A DNA stretch of 64,000 bases, from contig NZ_CP108677.1 in NCBI RefSeq assembly GCF_035994945.1, positions 6,510,001 through 6,574,000 of the forward strand, given 5' to 3'. The notes beneath the pieces were generated by a model. It was not told the DNA's origin and made no database searches. It saw nothing but the letters and a program-made list of their open reading frames with translations. This document shows positions 29,595 to 37,997 of the stretch, in pieces (positions within the stretch are counted from its first letter, which is position 1; every line of letters starts with the position of its first letter). Source of the DNA: Streptomyces sp. NBC_01216. GTDB lineage: Bacteria > Actinomycetota > Actinomycetes > Streptomycetales > Streptomycetaceae. A program made the position numbers and the translations under genes.

Positions 29595-30377
29595 TCAGGG
29601 TCTGAACACCATCAGGCCGGATACCGTGCAGGACATCTCCGACACGTTCCGGTCCGGCGCCGGGTGGTACCGCCCCGCGCAGACCGAGAGGTTGACGATG
29701 AGGTGGGCGCGCCAGTCGCGGCCCACTCCGCGCCGGTCGGCGTGGGCGCGGACGCCGTTGACGCTCCACACCACCGACCGGGCGCCGAACTCGGTGCGCA
29801 GGTCCACCCATTCCCCCGGCCGGATCGAGGGGTGGCGGTAGTAGCGGTGTCCTCCCCGTACATGGTTGGACAGCTCCAGGAGGTCGGGGTTGTCCGGGTG
29901 GTACTCGAAGACGTCGATCTCCTGGCCGCCGTCCAGCCAGGTCCAGATCGCCGGCCAGGCTCCCATCTCCCTGGGGAGTCTCACCCGCGCCTCCAGCACG
30001 TCGCCCGCGCGGACCTGGAAGCCCTCGGCGCTGCCCTCCGTCGTCAGGAGGCCCGCGTCCCACTTCCCGTCGGGCCGCCGGGTCGCCCGGAAGACCCCCG
30101 AGCGGCTGTACGCCGGGTCCTCCACCAGGTAGTCCAGCTTGTTGTCGCCGGGGTTGGTGGGCCCGCCGCCGGGATAGGCCCAGGAGCGGCCCGCGACCCA
30201 CTGGGTGGCGGAGCCGAAGTCCGCGACGAACACCGGCGTCGCGGAGGACGGAGCCGAGGGCGCGCGGGGCGGCGGCGGGGACGGCGACGGGTCCGGTGCC
30301 CGCGGCGGGGCGGGAACGGTGTCGCGCCCCTGCCCGCGGTGCCGTCGCCGCAGCCGGTCGATCAGATCCGAGAACAT
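29595..30377 (-). CDS. Family 16-like glycoside hydrolase without a signal peptide
   Basis: A 260-residue protein. Residues ~1-50 are basic then Pro-rich (PSPSPPPPRAPSAP). The rest is a jelly-roll domain with a GH16-type active-site strand, EIDVFEYH (the E-x-D-x-x-E triad), preceded by WPAIWTWLDGG and followed by LIVNLSVCAG. GH16 enzymes cleave beta-1,3 or mixed glucans and related polysaccharides and are normally secreted. Here no hydrophobic leader is found from ATG 30377 (good GGAGGAG site), nor in the upstream in-frame extension. It may be non-classically exported, or the start of the gene may have been lost. Confidence 0.72.
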   Translation of the reverse strand: MFSDLIDRLRRRHRGQGRDTVPAPPRAPDPSPSPPPPRAPSAPSSATPVFVADFGSATQWVAGRSWAYPGGGPTNPGDNKLDYLVEDPAYSRSGVFRATRRPDGKWDAGLLTTEGSAEGFQVRAGDVLEARVRLPREMGAWPAIWTWLDGGQEIDVFEYHPDNPDLLELSNHVRGGHRYYRHPSIRPGEWVDLRTEFGARSVVWSVNGVRAHADRRGVGRDWRAHLIVNLSVCAGRYHPAPDRNVSEMSCTVSGLMVFRP

Positions 30378-30701
30378 GGGCGAACTCCTCCGTGGGGGGT
30401 ATGGGTCATCCGGAGGCGTTCTGCCCAGGGACGCGCCACTCATGCTGAATCGTTCACCATGTGTCGAGTTGTCGTCACACAGGAGTAGTCGTCGTACGAG
30501 AGGAGCGGCCGTGCGGACCGCGTTCCGTCGCCGCGGGGGTGGTCCGGACGCGGGCGCCGGGCCCGGTCGCCGCAGACGGCCCGAGGGGGGTGGGCCCTGC
30601 TCGCGAGGGGAGTCACCCACTCGTGTGGATACCCCCCAAGGGTATTGCTGTCACGGTGGAGTCAGGTGCCCCAAGGGGTCATCCTTTCGAAGGAGAGTGA
30701 C
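30378..30701. other. Intergenic region between the GH16-like gene and the persulfide-module pseudogene
   Basis: About 320 bases holding two divergent promoter regions. The only recognisable element is the CsoR/CstR-type palindrome at 30629-30645. Short frames in between show no family resemblance. Confidence 0.5.
30629..30645. promoter_or_regulatory. CsoR/CstR-type operator upstream of the metallo-hydrolase/rhodanese pseudogene
   Basis: ATACCCCCCAAGGGTAT, an inverted repeat ATACCC-N5-GGGTAT, 57 bases before the start of the degraded gene at 30702. A sister site ATACCC-N4-GGGTAT lies at 31871 in front of the CstR-like repressor and rhodanese genes. Such sequences are typical CsoR-family operators. 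Confidence 0.7.
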
Positions 30702-31501
30702 GTGTTCTTTGTCGACAGCCTGGACACCGAGGGGCTCGGCAACCGGAGTTACCTCGCGGGAGGCGCCCGCGGTGCGGTGGTCGTGGACCCGCCCCGCGAC
30801 ATCGACCGTGTGATCGCTGAGGCGGCCCGGCGCGGCGTGCGGATCACGGCCGTCGCCGAGACCCATGTCCACAACGACTACACGTGACCGGTGGCCTGGA
30901 GCTCGCCCGGCTGACCGGGGCGCGCTACCTGGTGCCCGCCGCGGCCGATGTGGCCTACGCCCGGGTGTCGGTGGCCGACGGCGACCTGGAGCCCGTCGAC
31001 GACGGACTCGCCCTGCGTGCCGTGGCCACCCCCGGTCACACCCCGCACCACACCACGTACGTCCTGGAGGAGGCCGGCCGTCCGGTGGCGGCCTTCACCG
31101 GCGGATCGCTCTCATCGGCGGCGTCGGCCGTCCCCGCCTGGTGGAACCGTGGCTGGCCGAGGACCTGGCCCGCGCCCAGTACGCCTCGGCGAACCGGCTG
31201 GCGGCCGAGCTGGACGACCAGGTGCGGGTCCTGCCCACGCACGGGTTCGGCAGCTTCTGCTCTCCGCCGTGACGGCGAGCGTGCGGGCGGGTGGATCGAG
31301 GGGAGCGTGCACCTTCCCGTCCACCGGATCCACCGGCACCTGGAGGACGTGCCGGAGGGCACCGTATGGGTGCACTGCGCGGGCGGCATGCGTGCCGCCA
31401 TCGCCGCCTCCGTGCTCGCCGCCGCCGGACGTGACGTGGTGGCCGTCGACGACGGGTTCGGCGCCGCGGCCGAGGTCGGCCTCGTGCTCGTCACCCGGTG
31501 A
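30702..31501 (+). pseudogene. Frameshifted and shortened metallo-beta-lactamase/rhodanese (persulfide dioxygenase-like) gene
   Basis: Three frames must be joined to read the protein. Frame 1 (30702-30886) starts FFVDSLDTEGLGNRSYLAGG and ends at the first metal motif THVHNDY. Frame 2 continues TGGLELARLTGARYLVPAAA up to FTGGSL. Frame 3 carries LIGGVGRPRLVEPWLAEDLA to LPTHGFGSFCS. Finally a rhodanese domain follows (WIEGSVHLPVHRIHRHLEDV, then VHCAGGMRAAIAASVLAAAG). The linker and first rhodanese part usual in ~450-residue relatives are deleted. The first change is at ~30880, where two bases appear inserted. Such proteins oxidise glutathione- or thiol-bound persulfides. The operator in front is intact. 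Confidence 0.75.
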
Positions 31502-31575
31502 TCCGGCGGGTCTTCGGCAGCGTGCTGCTGGCGGTCGCCGTGGCCATGGGCGTCACGGCCCTGCTCCCAGTGCGG

Positions 31576-31887
<312 letters not shown>

Positions 31888-31926
31888 CTACCGTGGGGGT
31901 GAACCATCAATCGAAAGGCCCTGTTC

Positions 31927-32508
31927 GTGACCAGCCCGACCACCGCGACCACTCTGACGACCTCCCAGGCCACGAACCGGTTCGGCGAGTACGTCGTCAT
32001 CGACGTCCGCACGCCCGGCGAGTACGCGGCGGGTCACGTGCCCGGCGCCCGCAACATCCCGCTCGACCGGATCGAGGAGGCCGCCGCCGCCCTGCGCGCC
32101 GCCGCCGAGCGCCAGCCGCTGCTGATCGTATGCGCCTCCGGTGCCCGTTCGAGTCGGGGCTGCGGCCGGCTGGCGGCCCTCGGTGTCCAGGCGGCGAGCC
32201 TCGACGGAGGCACCGCCGCGTGGGTGGCGGCCGGTCACCCGGTCGAGCGGCCGGCCGGGGTGCGGGCGGCCTGGCCCATGGACCGCCAGGTCCGTCTCGC
32301 CGCCGGGACGCTCGTCCTCCTCGGCTTCCTCGCCGGACTGGCGTGGCCGCCCGCCCACTGGCTCTCGGGCCTGGTGGCGGCCGGCCTGGTGTTCTCCGCC
32401 GTGACCGGCACCTGCGGCATGGCCGCCCTGCTGGGCCGGCTGCCGCACAACCGGGCGCCCCGGGGCGCGGTCACCTTCCGGGAGACCCTGGAGGGGCTGA
32501 CCGCCTGA
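31927..32508 (+). CDS. Membrane-anchored rhodanese (YgaP-like, rhodanese plus DUF2892)
   Basis: A 193-residue protein. Residues ~15-115 are a rhodanese domain (YVVIDVRTPGEYAAGHVPGA; active-site loop VCASGARSSRG with the catalytic Cys). Residues ~120-175 contain two transmembrane helices and a CGMAALLGRLPHNR motif typical of DUF2892/YgaP. It would transfer sulfane sulfur at the membrane. GTG 31927 follows GAAAGG. It shares a promoter region and operator with the divergent CstR-like repressor, so it is probably induced by persulfide stress. Confidence 0.87.
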   Translation: MTSPTTATTLTTSQATNRFGEYVVIDVRTPGEYAAGHVPGARNIPLDRIEEAAAALRAAAERQPLLIVCASGARSSRGCGRLAALGVQAASLDGGTAAWVAAGHPVERPAGVRAAWPMDRQVRLAAGTLVLLGFLAGLAWPPAHWLSGLVAAGLVFSAVTGTCGMAALLGRLPHNRAPRGAVTFRETLEGLTA

Positions 32509-32540
32509 CCTCTCGCCGATCCGACGTCGGCCCCGGAGGG

Positions 32541-32972
32541 TCAGCGCAGGCTCGCGCCGTAGACGCGGTCCACGGACAGTGTGAGCAGCACCCGGCGGTC
32601 GGAGACCATGACCGCGTGGTACTCGTCCCAGTCCGGGTGCTCCCCGGCCGCCTCGCGGTAGTAGTCCACCAGGGCCTGCACCTCGGGGCCCCGCGGATCG
32701 CTCCCCGGTCCGACGAGCGTCACCGTGCCCTCGGCGGTGGCCCATGACCGGCCGTCCGTGTCGGTCACCTCCAGGGCGGCACGCGGGTCGCGGCGGAGAT
32801 TGGCGATCTTGGCGGTGCCCGCGGTCGTCGACACCCGGATCACCCCGGCGTCACGGTCGTAGGCCGGCAGCACGGGGGAGAGCTGGGGGCGTCCGTCGGA
32901 CTTGATCGTCGCGAGGACGCCGAGACGGCTCCGGGCGAGCAGTGCGTGCGGGTCGAACCCTGTGTCGGTCAT
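32541..32972 (-). CDS. PPOX-class F420/flavin-dependent oxidoreductase
   Basis: A 143-residue split-barrel protein of the pyridoxamine-5'-phosphate oxidase-like superfamily: LGVLATIKSDGRPQLSPVLP, RVSTTAGTAKIANLRRDPRA and the C-terminal VLLTLSVDRVYG. Actinomycete members of this type often use coenzyme F420, but the cofactor cannot be determined by eye. It is divergent from the ArsR regulator and convergent with the rhodanese gene. Confidence 0.83.
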   Translation of the reverse strand: MTDTGFDPHALLARSRLGVLATIKSDGRPQLSPVLPAYDRDAGVIRVSTTAGTAKIANLRRDPRAALEVTDTDGRSWATAEGTVTLVGPGSDPRGPEVQALVDYYREAAGEHPDWDEYHAVMVSDRRVLLTLSVDRVYGASLR

Positions 32973-33090
32973 GTCCGCCCCAACCCGGTGCCGCCCACGC
33001 CCTATTCCGATTCCGCGCGATCTCCTGCCCGGGGGTGTCCGCGCGCCGCCGTCCGTCCGCCCGCCCGTGCCGGCTGCCTACGATGGCCCC

Positions 33091-33450
33091 ATGGCCGAAC
33101 GCGAGGGACCCCCAGGAGCGGGTGGTGCGCACCAGAGCACCCCGGGCAGCCGCGAGCTCACCGCGGCGGCGGGGGTGTTCGCGCTCCTCGCCGATCCCAC
33201 CCGGCTGCATCTGGTCTGGCTGCTCACGCGCGGGGAGTCGGACGTGACGGCGCTCGCCGAGGCGTGCGGTGCCGCCCGGCCGGCCGTCAGCCAGCATCTG
33301 GCGAAACTGCGTCTCGCCGGACTCGTCCGGCACCGCAAGGACGGCCGGCGCGTCGTCTACACGCTTCCCGACGGTCATATGCGGCGCCTCGTCGTCGAGG
33401 CGATCAGCCACGCCGACCACCAGGTGAGCGGAGAGCCCTGGCACGACTGA
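33091..33450 (+). CDS. ArsR/SmtB-family metal-sensing repressor (alpha5 site)
   Basis: A 119-residue winged-helix repressor: LLADPTRLHLVWLLTRGESD, ACGAARPAVSQHLAKLRLAG (recognition helix) and GRRVVYTLPDGH. The C-terminal helix contains D-x-H-x10-H-x2-H (DGHMRRLVVEAISHADH), the alpha5 metal site of SmtB, CzrA and NmtR that binds zinc, cobalt or nickel. No alpha3 Cys motif is present. TACGAT six bases before ATG 33091 suggests a leaderless transcript. The next gene is an MFS exporter with a histidine-rich tail, the expected target. Confidence 0.85.
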   Translation: MAEREGPPGAGGAHQSTPGSRELTAAAGVFALLADPTRLHLVWLLTRGESDVTALAEACGAARPAVSQHLAKLRLAGLVRHRKDGRRVVYTLPDGHMRRLVVEAISHADHQVSGEPWHD

Positions 33451-33496
33451 CGCTCCGTGCGCGGACGTCCGGCCCTGCCCCGACCCCATGGCATCA

Positions 33497-33520
33497 ACAT
33501 GTGCGCACGCATGCACGCGT
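33497..33520. promoter_or_regulatory. Candidate ArsR/SmtB operator upstream of the MFS exporter
   Basis: Inverted repeat GTGC-N10-GCAC within TGTGCGCACGCATGCACG (33500-33517), just ahead of a TACGGT -10-like element (about 33523) and the MFS gene at 33566. The size and position fit a SmtB-type operator. The symmetry is imperfect, so this is tentative. Confidence 0.4.
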
Positions 33521-33565
33521 CGGCTACGGTGAAGGCCACCGTGTTGCCCGACGAGGGCGGTCTCC

Positions 33566-34924
33566 ATGCTGTCCGTGCTACGCCACCGAACCTACCGGCA
33601 CCTCTTCGCGGCCCAGGCCGTCGCGCTGACCGGAACCGGCCTCGCCACCGTCGCGCTCGGCCTCCTCGCCTACGACCTGGCCGGAACGCGCGCCTCCGCG
33701 GTCCTCGGCACCGCGCTGGCCCTCAAGATGGTCGCGTACGTCACGATCTCGCCGCTCGCCGGCGCGCTCGCCCGGCGGGTGCCGCGCCGCGCCCTGCTGA
33801 TCTCCATGGACCTGACCCGCGCCGCGATCGCCCTGCTCCTGCCCTTCGTCACCCAGGTCTGGCAGGTCTACGCCCTCATCCTCCTGCTCCAGGCCGCCTC
33901 GGCCGTGTTCACGCCGGTCTACCAGGCCACCCTGCCCGAGGTACTTCCCGACGAGGGCGACTACACCCGGGCCCTGTCGCTGTCCCGGCTCGCCTACGAC
34001 CTGGAGAGCCTGTTCAGCCCGGTACTCGCCGCCGGGCTCCTGGCCTTCGTCCCCTACGAAAGACTCTTCGCCGGCACCGCGGCCGGCTTCCTCGCCTCGG
34101 GCGCGCTGGTCGTCTCGGTCCCGCTGCCGGCACCGCCGGCGCCCGGTGGCGCCACACCGGACGGGGCGCGCCCCGGCGGCGGCCCGTGCCGGACGTTCTC
34201 CGGCACCCGGCTCTTCCTCGTCACCCCGCGGCTGCGCGCACTCCTCGCCCTCGATCTCGTCGTCGCCGCCGGCGGCGCGGTCGTCCTCGTCGACACCGTC
34301 GCACTGGTCCGTGACACCCTCGGCCGCTCCGCCGGAGACGTCCCGATCGCCCTCGGAACCTACGGAGCCGGATCGATGGCCGCCGCCCTCCTCCTGCCGC
34401 CCCTGCTGGAACGCTACGGCGAGCGGCCCCTGATGCTGCCCGCGGCCTTCGCGGCCACCGCCGCCCTCGGGCTGTCGGCCGCCGCCGCGTCTTCCTGGCC
34501 CGCACTGCTTACCACCTGGTTCCTCATCGGCGCGGCCGGATCGGCGATCCTCACACCCGCCGGACGGCTGGTGCGCCGCTCGGCGGCGGGCCCCGGCCTG
34601 CCGGCCGCCTTCGCCGCGCGATTCTCCCTCTCGCACACCTGCTGGCTGCTCACCTACCCGCTCGCGGGCGCCCTCGCCGCCACCGCCGGTCCACGGGTTT
34701 CCGCAGCCGTGCTGACCGCCGTCGCCCTCGCCGCGTCCGCCGCCGCGGTGCGCCTGTGGCCGCGCACGGACCCGGACGGACCGCACCACCTCCATCCCGG
34801 CCTCGCGCCGGACCACCCGCACCTGGCCGGCGCGCACGGCGGCCACGCGCACGCCTACCGCCGGGACGACCTCCACCCGCGCGGGGTCACCGCGCCCTCC
34901 CGGGACCAGCGAAGCGGAGCGTGA
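33566..34924 (+). CDS. MFS exporter with histidine-rich C-terminal tail (probable divalent metal efflux)
   Basis: A 452-residue transporter with about twelve membrane helices: HRTYRHLFAAQAVALTGTGL, LAGALARRVPRRAL (MFS motif A-like) and LFSPVLAAGLLAF. The last ~45 residues contain a His cluster (HHLHPGLAPDHPHLAGAHG and HAHAY), suggesting metal binding in the cytoplasm. With the upstream ArsR of the zinc/nickel/cobalt-sensing type this is most likely a metal-inducible exporter. ATG 33566 directly follows the promoter. The 3' end overlaps the convergent alpha-mannosidase gene by 38 bases, and the histidine tail is encoded there. Confidence 0.82.
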   Translation: MLSVLRHRTYRHLFAAQAVALTGTGLATVALGLLAYDLAGTRASAVLGTALALKMVAYVTISPLAGALARRVPRRALLISMDLTRAAIALLLPFVTQVWQVYALILLLQAASAVFTPVYQATLPEVLPDEGDYTRALSLSRLAYDLESLFSPVLAAGLLAFVPYERLFAGTAAGFLASGALVVSVPLPAPPAPGGATPDGARPGGGPCRTFSGTRLFLVTPRLRALLALDLVVAAGGAVVLVDTVALVRDTLGRSAGDVPIALGTYGAGSMAAALLLPPLLERYGERPLMLPAAFAATAALGLSAAAASSWPALLTTWFLIGAAGSAILTPAGRLVRRSAAGPGLPAAFAARFSLSHTCWLLTYPLAGALAATAGPRVSAAVLTAVALAASAAAVRLWPRTDPDGPHHLHPGLAPDHPHLAGAHGGHAHAYRRDDLHPRGVTAPSRDQRSGA

Positions 34925-37900
34925 CCAGCTCGAACGGCCGCAGCCGAAGCCGCAGCCCCCCGTCGGTCACCCGCACCGTGCCGGCCGGGGGGTCCGCCAG
35001 AGGCCGTTCCAGGAGATCGCAGAGCTGCGCCCCGACCGGGTCGACTCCGGTGGTCAGCCGCACGTCGGCGCGCGCGCCCCGGGACTCGTACAACCGCACG
35101 ACCAGGTCGCCGCCGCGGTCGTCGGCCAGTTTCACGGCGCTCACCACGACGCCTTCGTCATCCACCGCCACCAGCGGCTCGACGTCGGCGTCCCCGGGAA
35201 CCCGGCGCTCCGGCAGGCCGATCCGGTACCCCTCGCGCACGGCGTCGCCCACCGACGCTCCCGGCACCAGCGCGTGCCGGAACCGGTGCACGCCCTGGTC
35301 GGTGTGCGGGTCGGGGAAGCGGGGCGCACGCAGCAGCGACATCCGCACCGTCGTCGTGGTGCCGCGGTCGCCGGGCCGTACCGCACGGGTCACGTCGTGG
35401 CCGTACGTCGACGCGGTGACCAGCGCCACCCCCCAGCCGGGCTCCTCCAGATGGACGAAGCGGTGGTTGCACGCCTCGAACTTCGCCGCCTCCCAGCTGG
35501 TGTTGGTGTGGGTCGGACGGTACAGGTGGCCGAACTGGGTCTCCGCGGCGTAGCGGTCGGTATGGAGGTCGAGCGGGAAGGCCACCTTGAGGAACTTCTC
35601 CGTCTCGCGCCAGTCCACCTCGATGTCCAGGTCGAGCCGCTTCGCGCCCGCGTCGAGCGTCAGGGTCTGCGCCACGCGGGAGGCGCCGAAGGAACGGATC
35701 ACGCGCACCGCGGCCGACCGAGGGGAATCGGCGACGACGACCACCTCCTCGGCCTCCGTGAGGTCGGTGACCGTGTTGCGGTAGAACCGGTCGACGTCCC
35801 AGGCGTCCCACATGTTCGGGAAGTCGGGGTGGATCTGGAGCAGGTTGGCCGCCGCGCCCGGGGCGATCGTCTCGCGTCCGGCGGCGAGGTCGACCACCGA
35901 CACGACCAGCCCCCGTTCGTCCACCGACACGCGAAGCAGCCCGTTGGACAGGACACGCCCCCCGTCGGGCCGCTCCGTCACCGAGCAGCCCCCGGACTCC
36001 CCGCTCGTCCTGTGGTCGTCCAGAGCCTCCGACACCGCCAGGGCGCCGCCCGCGGGAACGCCGGCGCGCGCGTGCGGTGCGGCGTTGAAGACCACGTCCC
36101 GCCCCGCCGTGGCGTCCCCGGCCAGTGCCCGCTGCGCCCGCTCGACGATCCCGGTGAGCTCCCCGGCGACATCCGCGTAGGTCCGCTCCGCCTCGCGGTG
36201 CACCCAGGCGATCGACGACCCGGGCAGGATGTCGTGGAACTGGTGGAGCAGCACCGTCTTCCAGAGGCGGTCCAGTGCCTCGTACGGATAGGGCGAGCCC
36301 GTCCGGACGGCCGCGGTGGCCGCCCACAGTTCGGCCTCGCGCAGCAGGTTCTCGCTCGCCCGGTTGCCCTGCTTCGTCCGGGCCTGGCTGGTCAGCGTCG
36401 CCCGGTGCAGCTCCAGGTACAGCTCGCCCACCCACACCGGCGCGTCCGGGTACTCGGCCTCGGCTCGGTCGAAGAACGCGGCCGGCCTCTCCCAGACGAC
36501 CCGCGCCGACCCCTCCAGATCGCGCAGCCGTGCGGCCTTCGCGACCATCTCGCGGGTGGTCCCGCCGCCCCCGTCGCCCCAGCCGGTCGGCGCGAGCGAA
36601 TGCCGGGCCCGCCCCTTCTCCTTGAAATTGCGCGCCGCGTGGGCGATCTCCCGGCCCTGCATGGAGCAGTTGTAGGTGTCGACCGGTGGGAAGTGGGTGA
36701 AGATCCGTGTGCCGTCGATGCCCTCCCACCAGAAGGTGTGGTGAGGGAAGGTGTTGACCTGGCTCCACGAGATCTTCTGCGTCAACAGCCACCGGCAGCC
36801 CGCCGCCCGGATGATCTGCGGCAGTCCGGCGGCGAAACCGAAGGTGTCCGGCAGCCAAGCCTCCTCGCTCTCGATCCCGAACTCCTCCAGGAAGAAGCGC
36901 TTCCCGTGCACGAACTGACGGGCCATCGCCTCCGAGGACGGCATGTTGGTGTCCGACTCGACCCACATGCCGCCGGCCGGGACGAAACGGCCCTGCGCGA
37001 CCGCCTTCTTCACCCGCGCGTACACCTCCGGCCGGTGTTCCTTGATCCACGCGTACTGCTGTGCCTGCGACATGGTGTAGACGAACTCCGGATGGTCCTC
37101 CAGGAGGGCCGTCATGTTGGCGGTGGTCCGCGCCACCTTGCGGACCGTCTCGCGCAGCGGCCACAGCCAGGCCGAGTCGATGTGCGCGTGGCCGACCGCG
37201 CTGATCCGGTGTGCCGAGGGCTCGGCGGGGGAGGCGAGCACCCCGGCGAGCCGCTCTCGTGCCACGGCCGCCGTCCCGTTCACGTCCTGCAGGTCGAGAG
37301 CGTCCAGTGCCCCCTCGACCGCCCGCAGCAGATCCCAGCGGCGGGCGCCGTCCGGCGGCAGCTCCGCCATCAGGTCGCCGAGGACCTCCAGATCCATCAC
37401 GAGCTGCCACACCGTCTCGTCGAAGACCGCCAGATCCGTCCGTTCCAGGCGGTACCGGGGCCTCGTCCCGGCCGTCGACCGGTCGCCGAGGTCCGTCGGC
37501 AGGAAGGGGTGGTAGTCCAGGATCACCGGATTGGAGGCGGCCTCGACGTGCAGCAGCACCTCCTCGCCGCCGGCCGCCGGCGAACCGATCCGCACCCACT
37601 GGTTGCGCGGGTGGAGGCCCTTCACAGGAGTGCCGTCACCCCGGTAGACCAGCCCCTCGCACTGGAAGCCGGGCATGTTCGCGTCGAATCCGAGGTCGAT
37701 CAGCGCCTCCACGGTCCGCCCCGCCCATGCGTCGGGGACCCGGCCTGACACGGTGAGCCAGCTCGTGCCCCAGGGAGCCCCCCAGGCATCGCCGACGGCG
37801 ATCGGGGTCCGCGGCGCGGCGAGGCCCTCGGCCACCGGTACCGGCTCGCCGGGCGCAGTCCAGATGCCGGCTTCCAGGGGCACCGACGCCGGATGGACCG

Positions 37901-37967
37901 CCGGGCGGATCCGTTCGTCGAGGACCCGCCTCAGCCGGGACTCGATCAGGCCGCGGTCGTCGTGCAT
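34887..37967 (-). CDS. Glycoside hydrolase family 38 alpha-mannosidase
   Basis: A 1026-residue GH38 enzyme without a signal peptide. The catalytic domain has the zinc-binding GHAHIDSAWLWPLRE (~257), a helix with MSQAQQYAWIKEHRPEVY, and the nucleophile Asp in LPDTFGFAAGLPQI (~371), followed by SWSQVNTFPHHTFWWEGIDG. The C-terminal half is the usual beta-sandwich region. It would remove alpha-linked mannose from imported oligosaccharides in the cytoplasm. It is the last gene of a likely operon: solute-binding protein, two permeases, GH5 beta-mannosidase, GH38. Only 30 bases separate it from the GH5 gene. Confidence 0.9.
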   Translation of the reverse strand: MHDDRGLIESRLRRVLDERIRPAVHPASVPLEAGIWTAPGEPVPVAEGLAAPRTPIAVGDAWGAPWGTSWLTVSGRVPDAWAGRTVEALIDLGFDANMPGFQCEGLVYRGDGTPVKGLHPRNQWVRIGSPAAGGEEVLLHVEAASNPVILDYHPFLPTDLGDRSTAGTRPRYRLERTDLAVFDETVWQLVMDLEVLGDLMAELPPDGARRWDLLRAVEGALDALDLQDVNGTAAVARERLAGVLASPAEPSAHRISAVGHAHIDSAWLWPLRETVRKVARTTANMTALLEDHPEFVYTMSQAQQYAWIKEHRPEVYARVKKAVAQGRFVPAGGMWVESDTNMPSSEAMARQFVHGKRFFLEEFGIESEEAWLPDTFGFAAGLPQIIRAAGCRWLLTQKISWSQVNTFPHHTFWWEGIDGTRIFTHFPPVDTYNCSMQGREIAHAARNFKEKGRARHSLAPTGWGDGGGGTTREMVAKAARLRDLEGSARVVWERPAAFFDRAEAEYPDAPVWVGELYLELHRATLTSQARTKQGNRASENLLREAELWAATAAVRTGSPYPYEALDRLWKTVLLHQFHDILPGSSIAWVHREAERTYADVAGELTGIVERAQRALAGDATAGRDVVFNAAPHARAGVPAGGALAVSEALDDHRTSGESGGCSVTERPDGGRVLSNGLLRVSVDERGLVVSVVDLAAGRETIAPGAAANLLQIHPDFPNMWDAWDVDRFYRNTVTDLTEAEEVVVVADSPRSAAVRVIRSFGASRVAQTLTLDAGAKRLDLDIEVDWRETEKFLKVAFPLDLHTDRYAAETQFGHLYRPTHTNTSWEAAKFEACNHRFVHLEEPGWGVALVTASTYGHDVTRAVRPGDRGTTTTVRMSLLRAPRFPDPHTDQGVHRFRHALVPGASVGDAVREGYRIGLPERRVPGDADVEPLVAVDDEGVVVSAVKLADDRGGDLVVRLYESRGARADVRLTTGVDPVGAQLCDLLERPLADPPAGTVRVTDGGLRLRLRPFELVTLRFAGPGRAR

Positions 37968-37997
37968 GGCAGTCGCTCCCTCGCGTGGGTGTGCGGG

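Noticed and set aside
31502..31575. A short hydrophobic reading starting at GTG 31498 (IRRVFGSVLLAVAVAMGVTA)
   Set aside because: It overlaps the rhodanese pseudogene stop and runs antisense into the CstR-like gene without a stop at a sensible place; it could be the stub of a lost membrane gene but cannot be supported.
35274..37748. A long plus-strand open frame opposite the GH38 alpha-mannosidase
   Set aside because: Antisense shadow; the GH38 reading carries all catalytic motifs.
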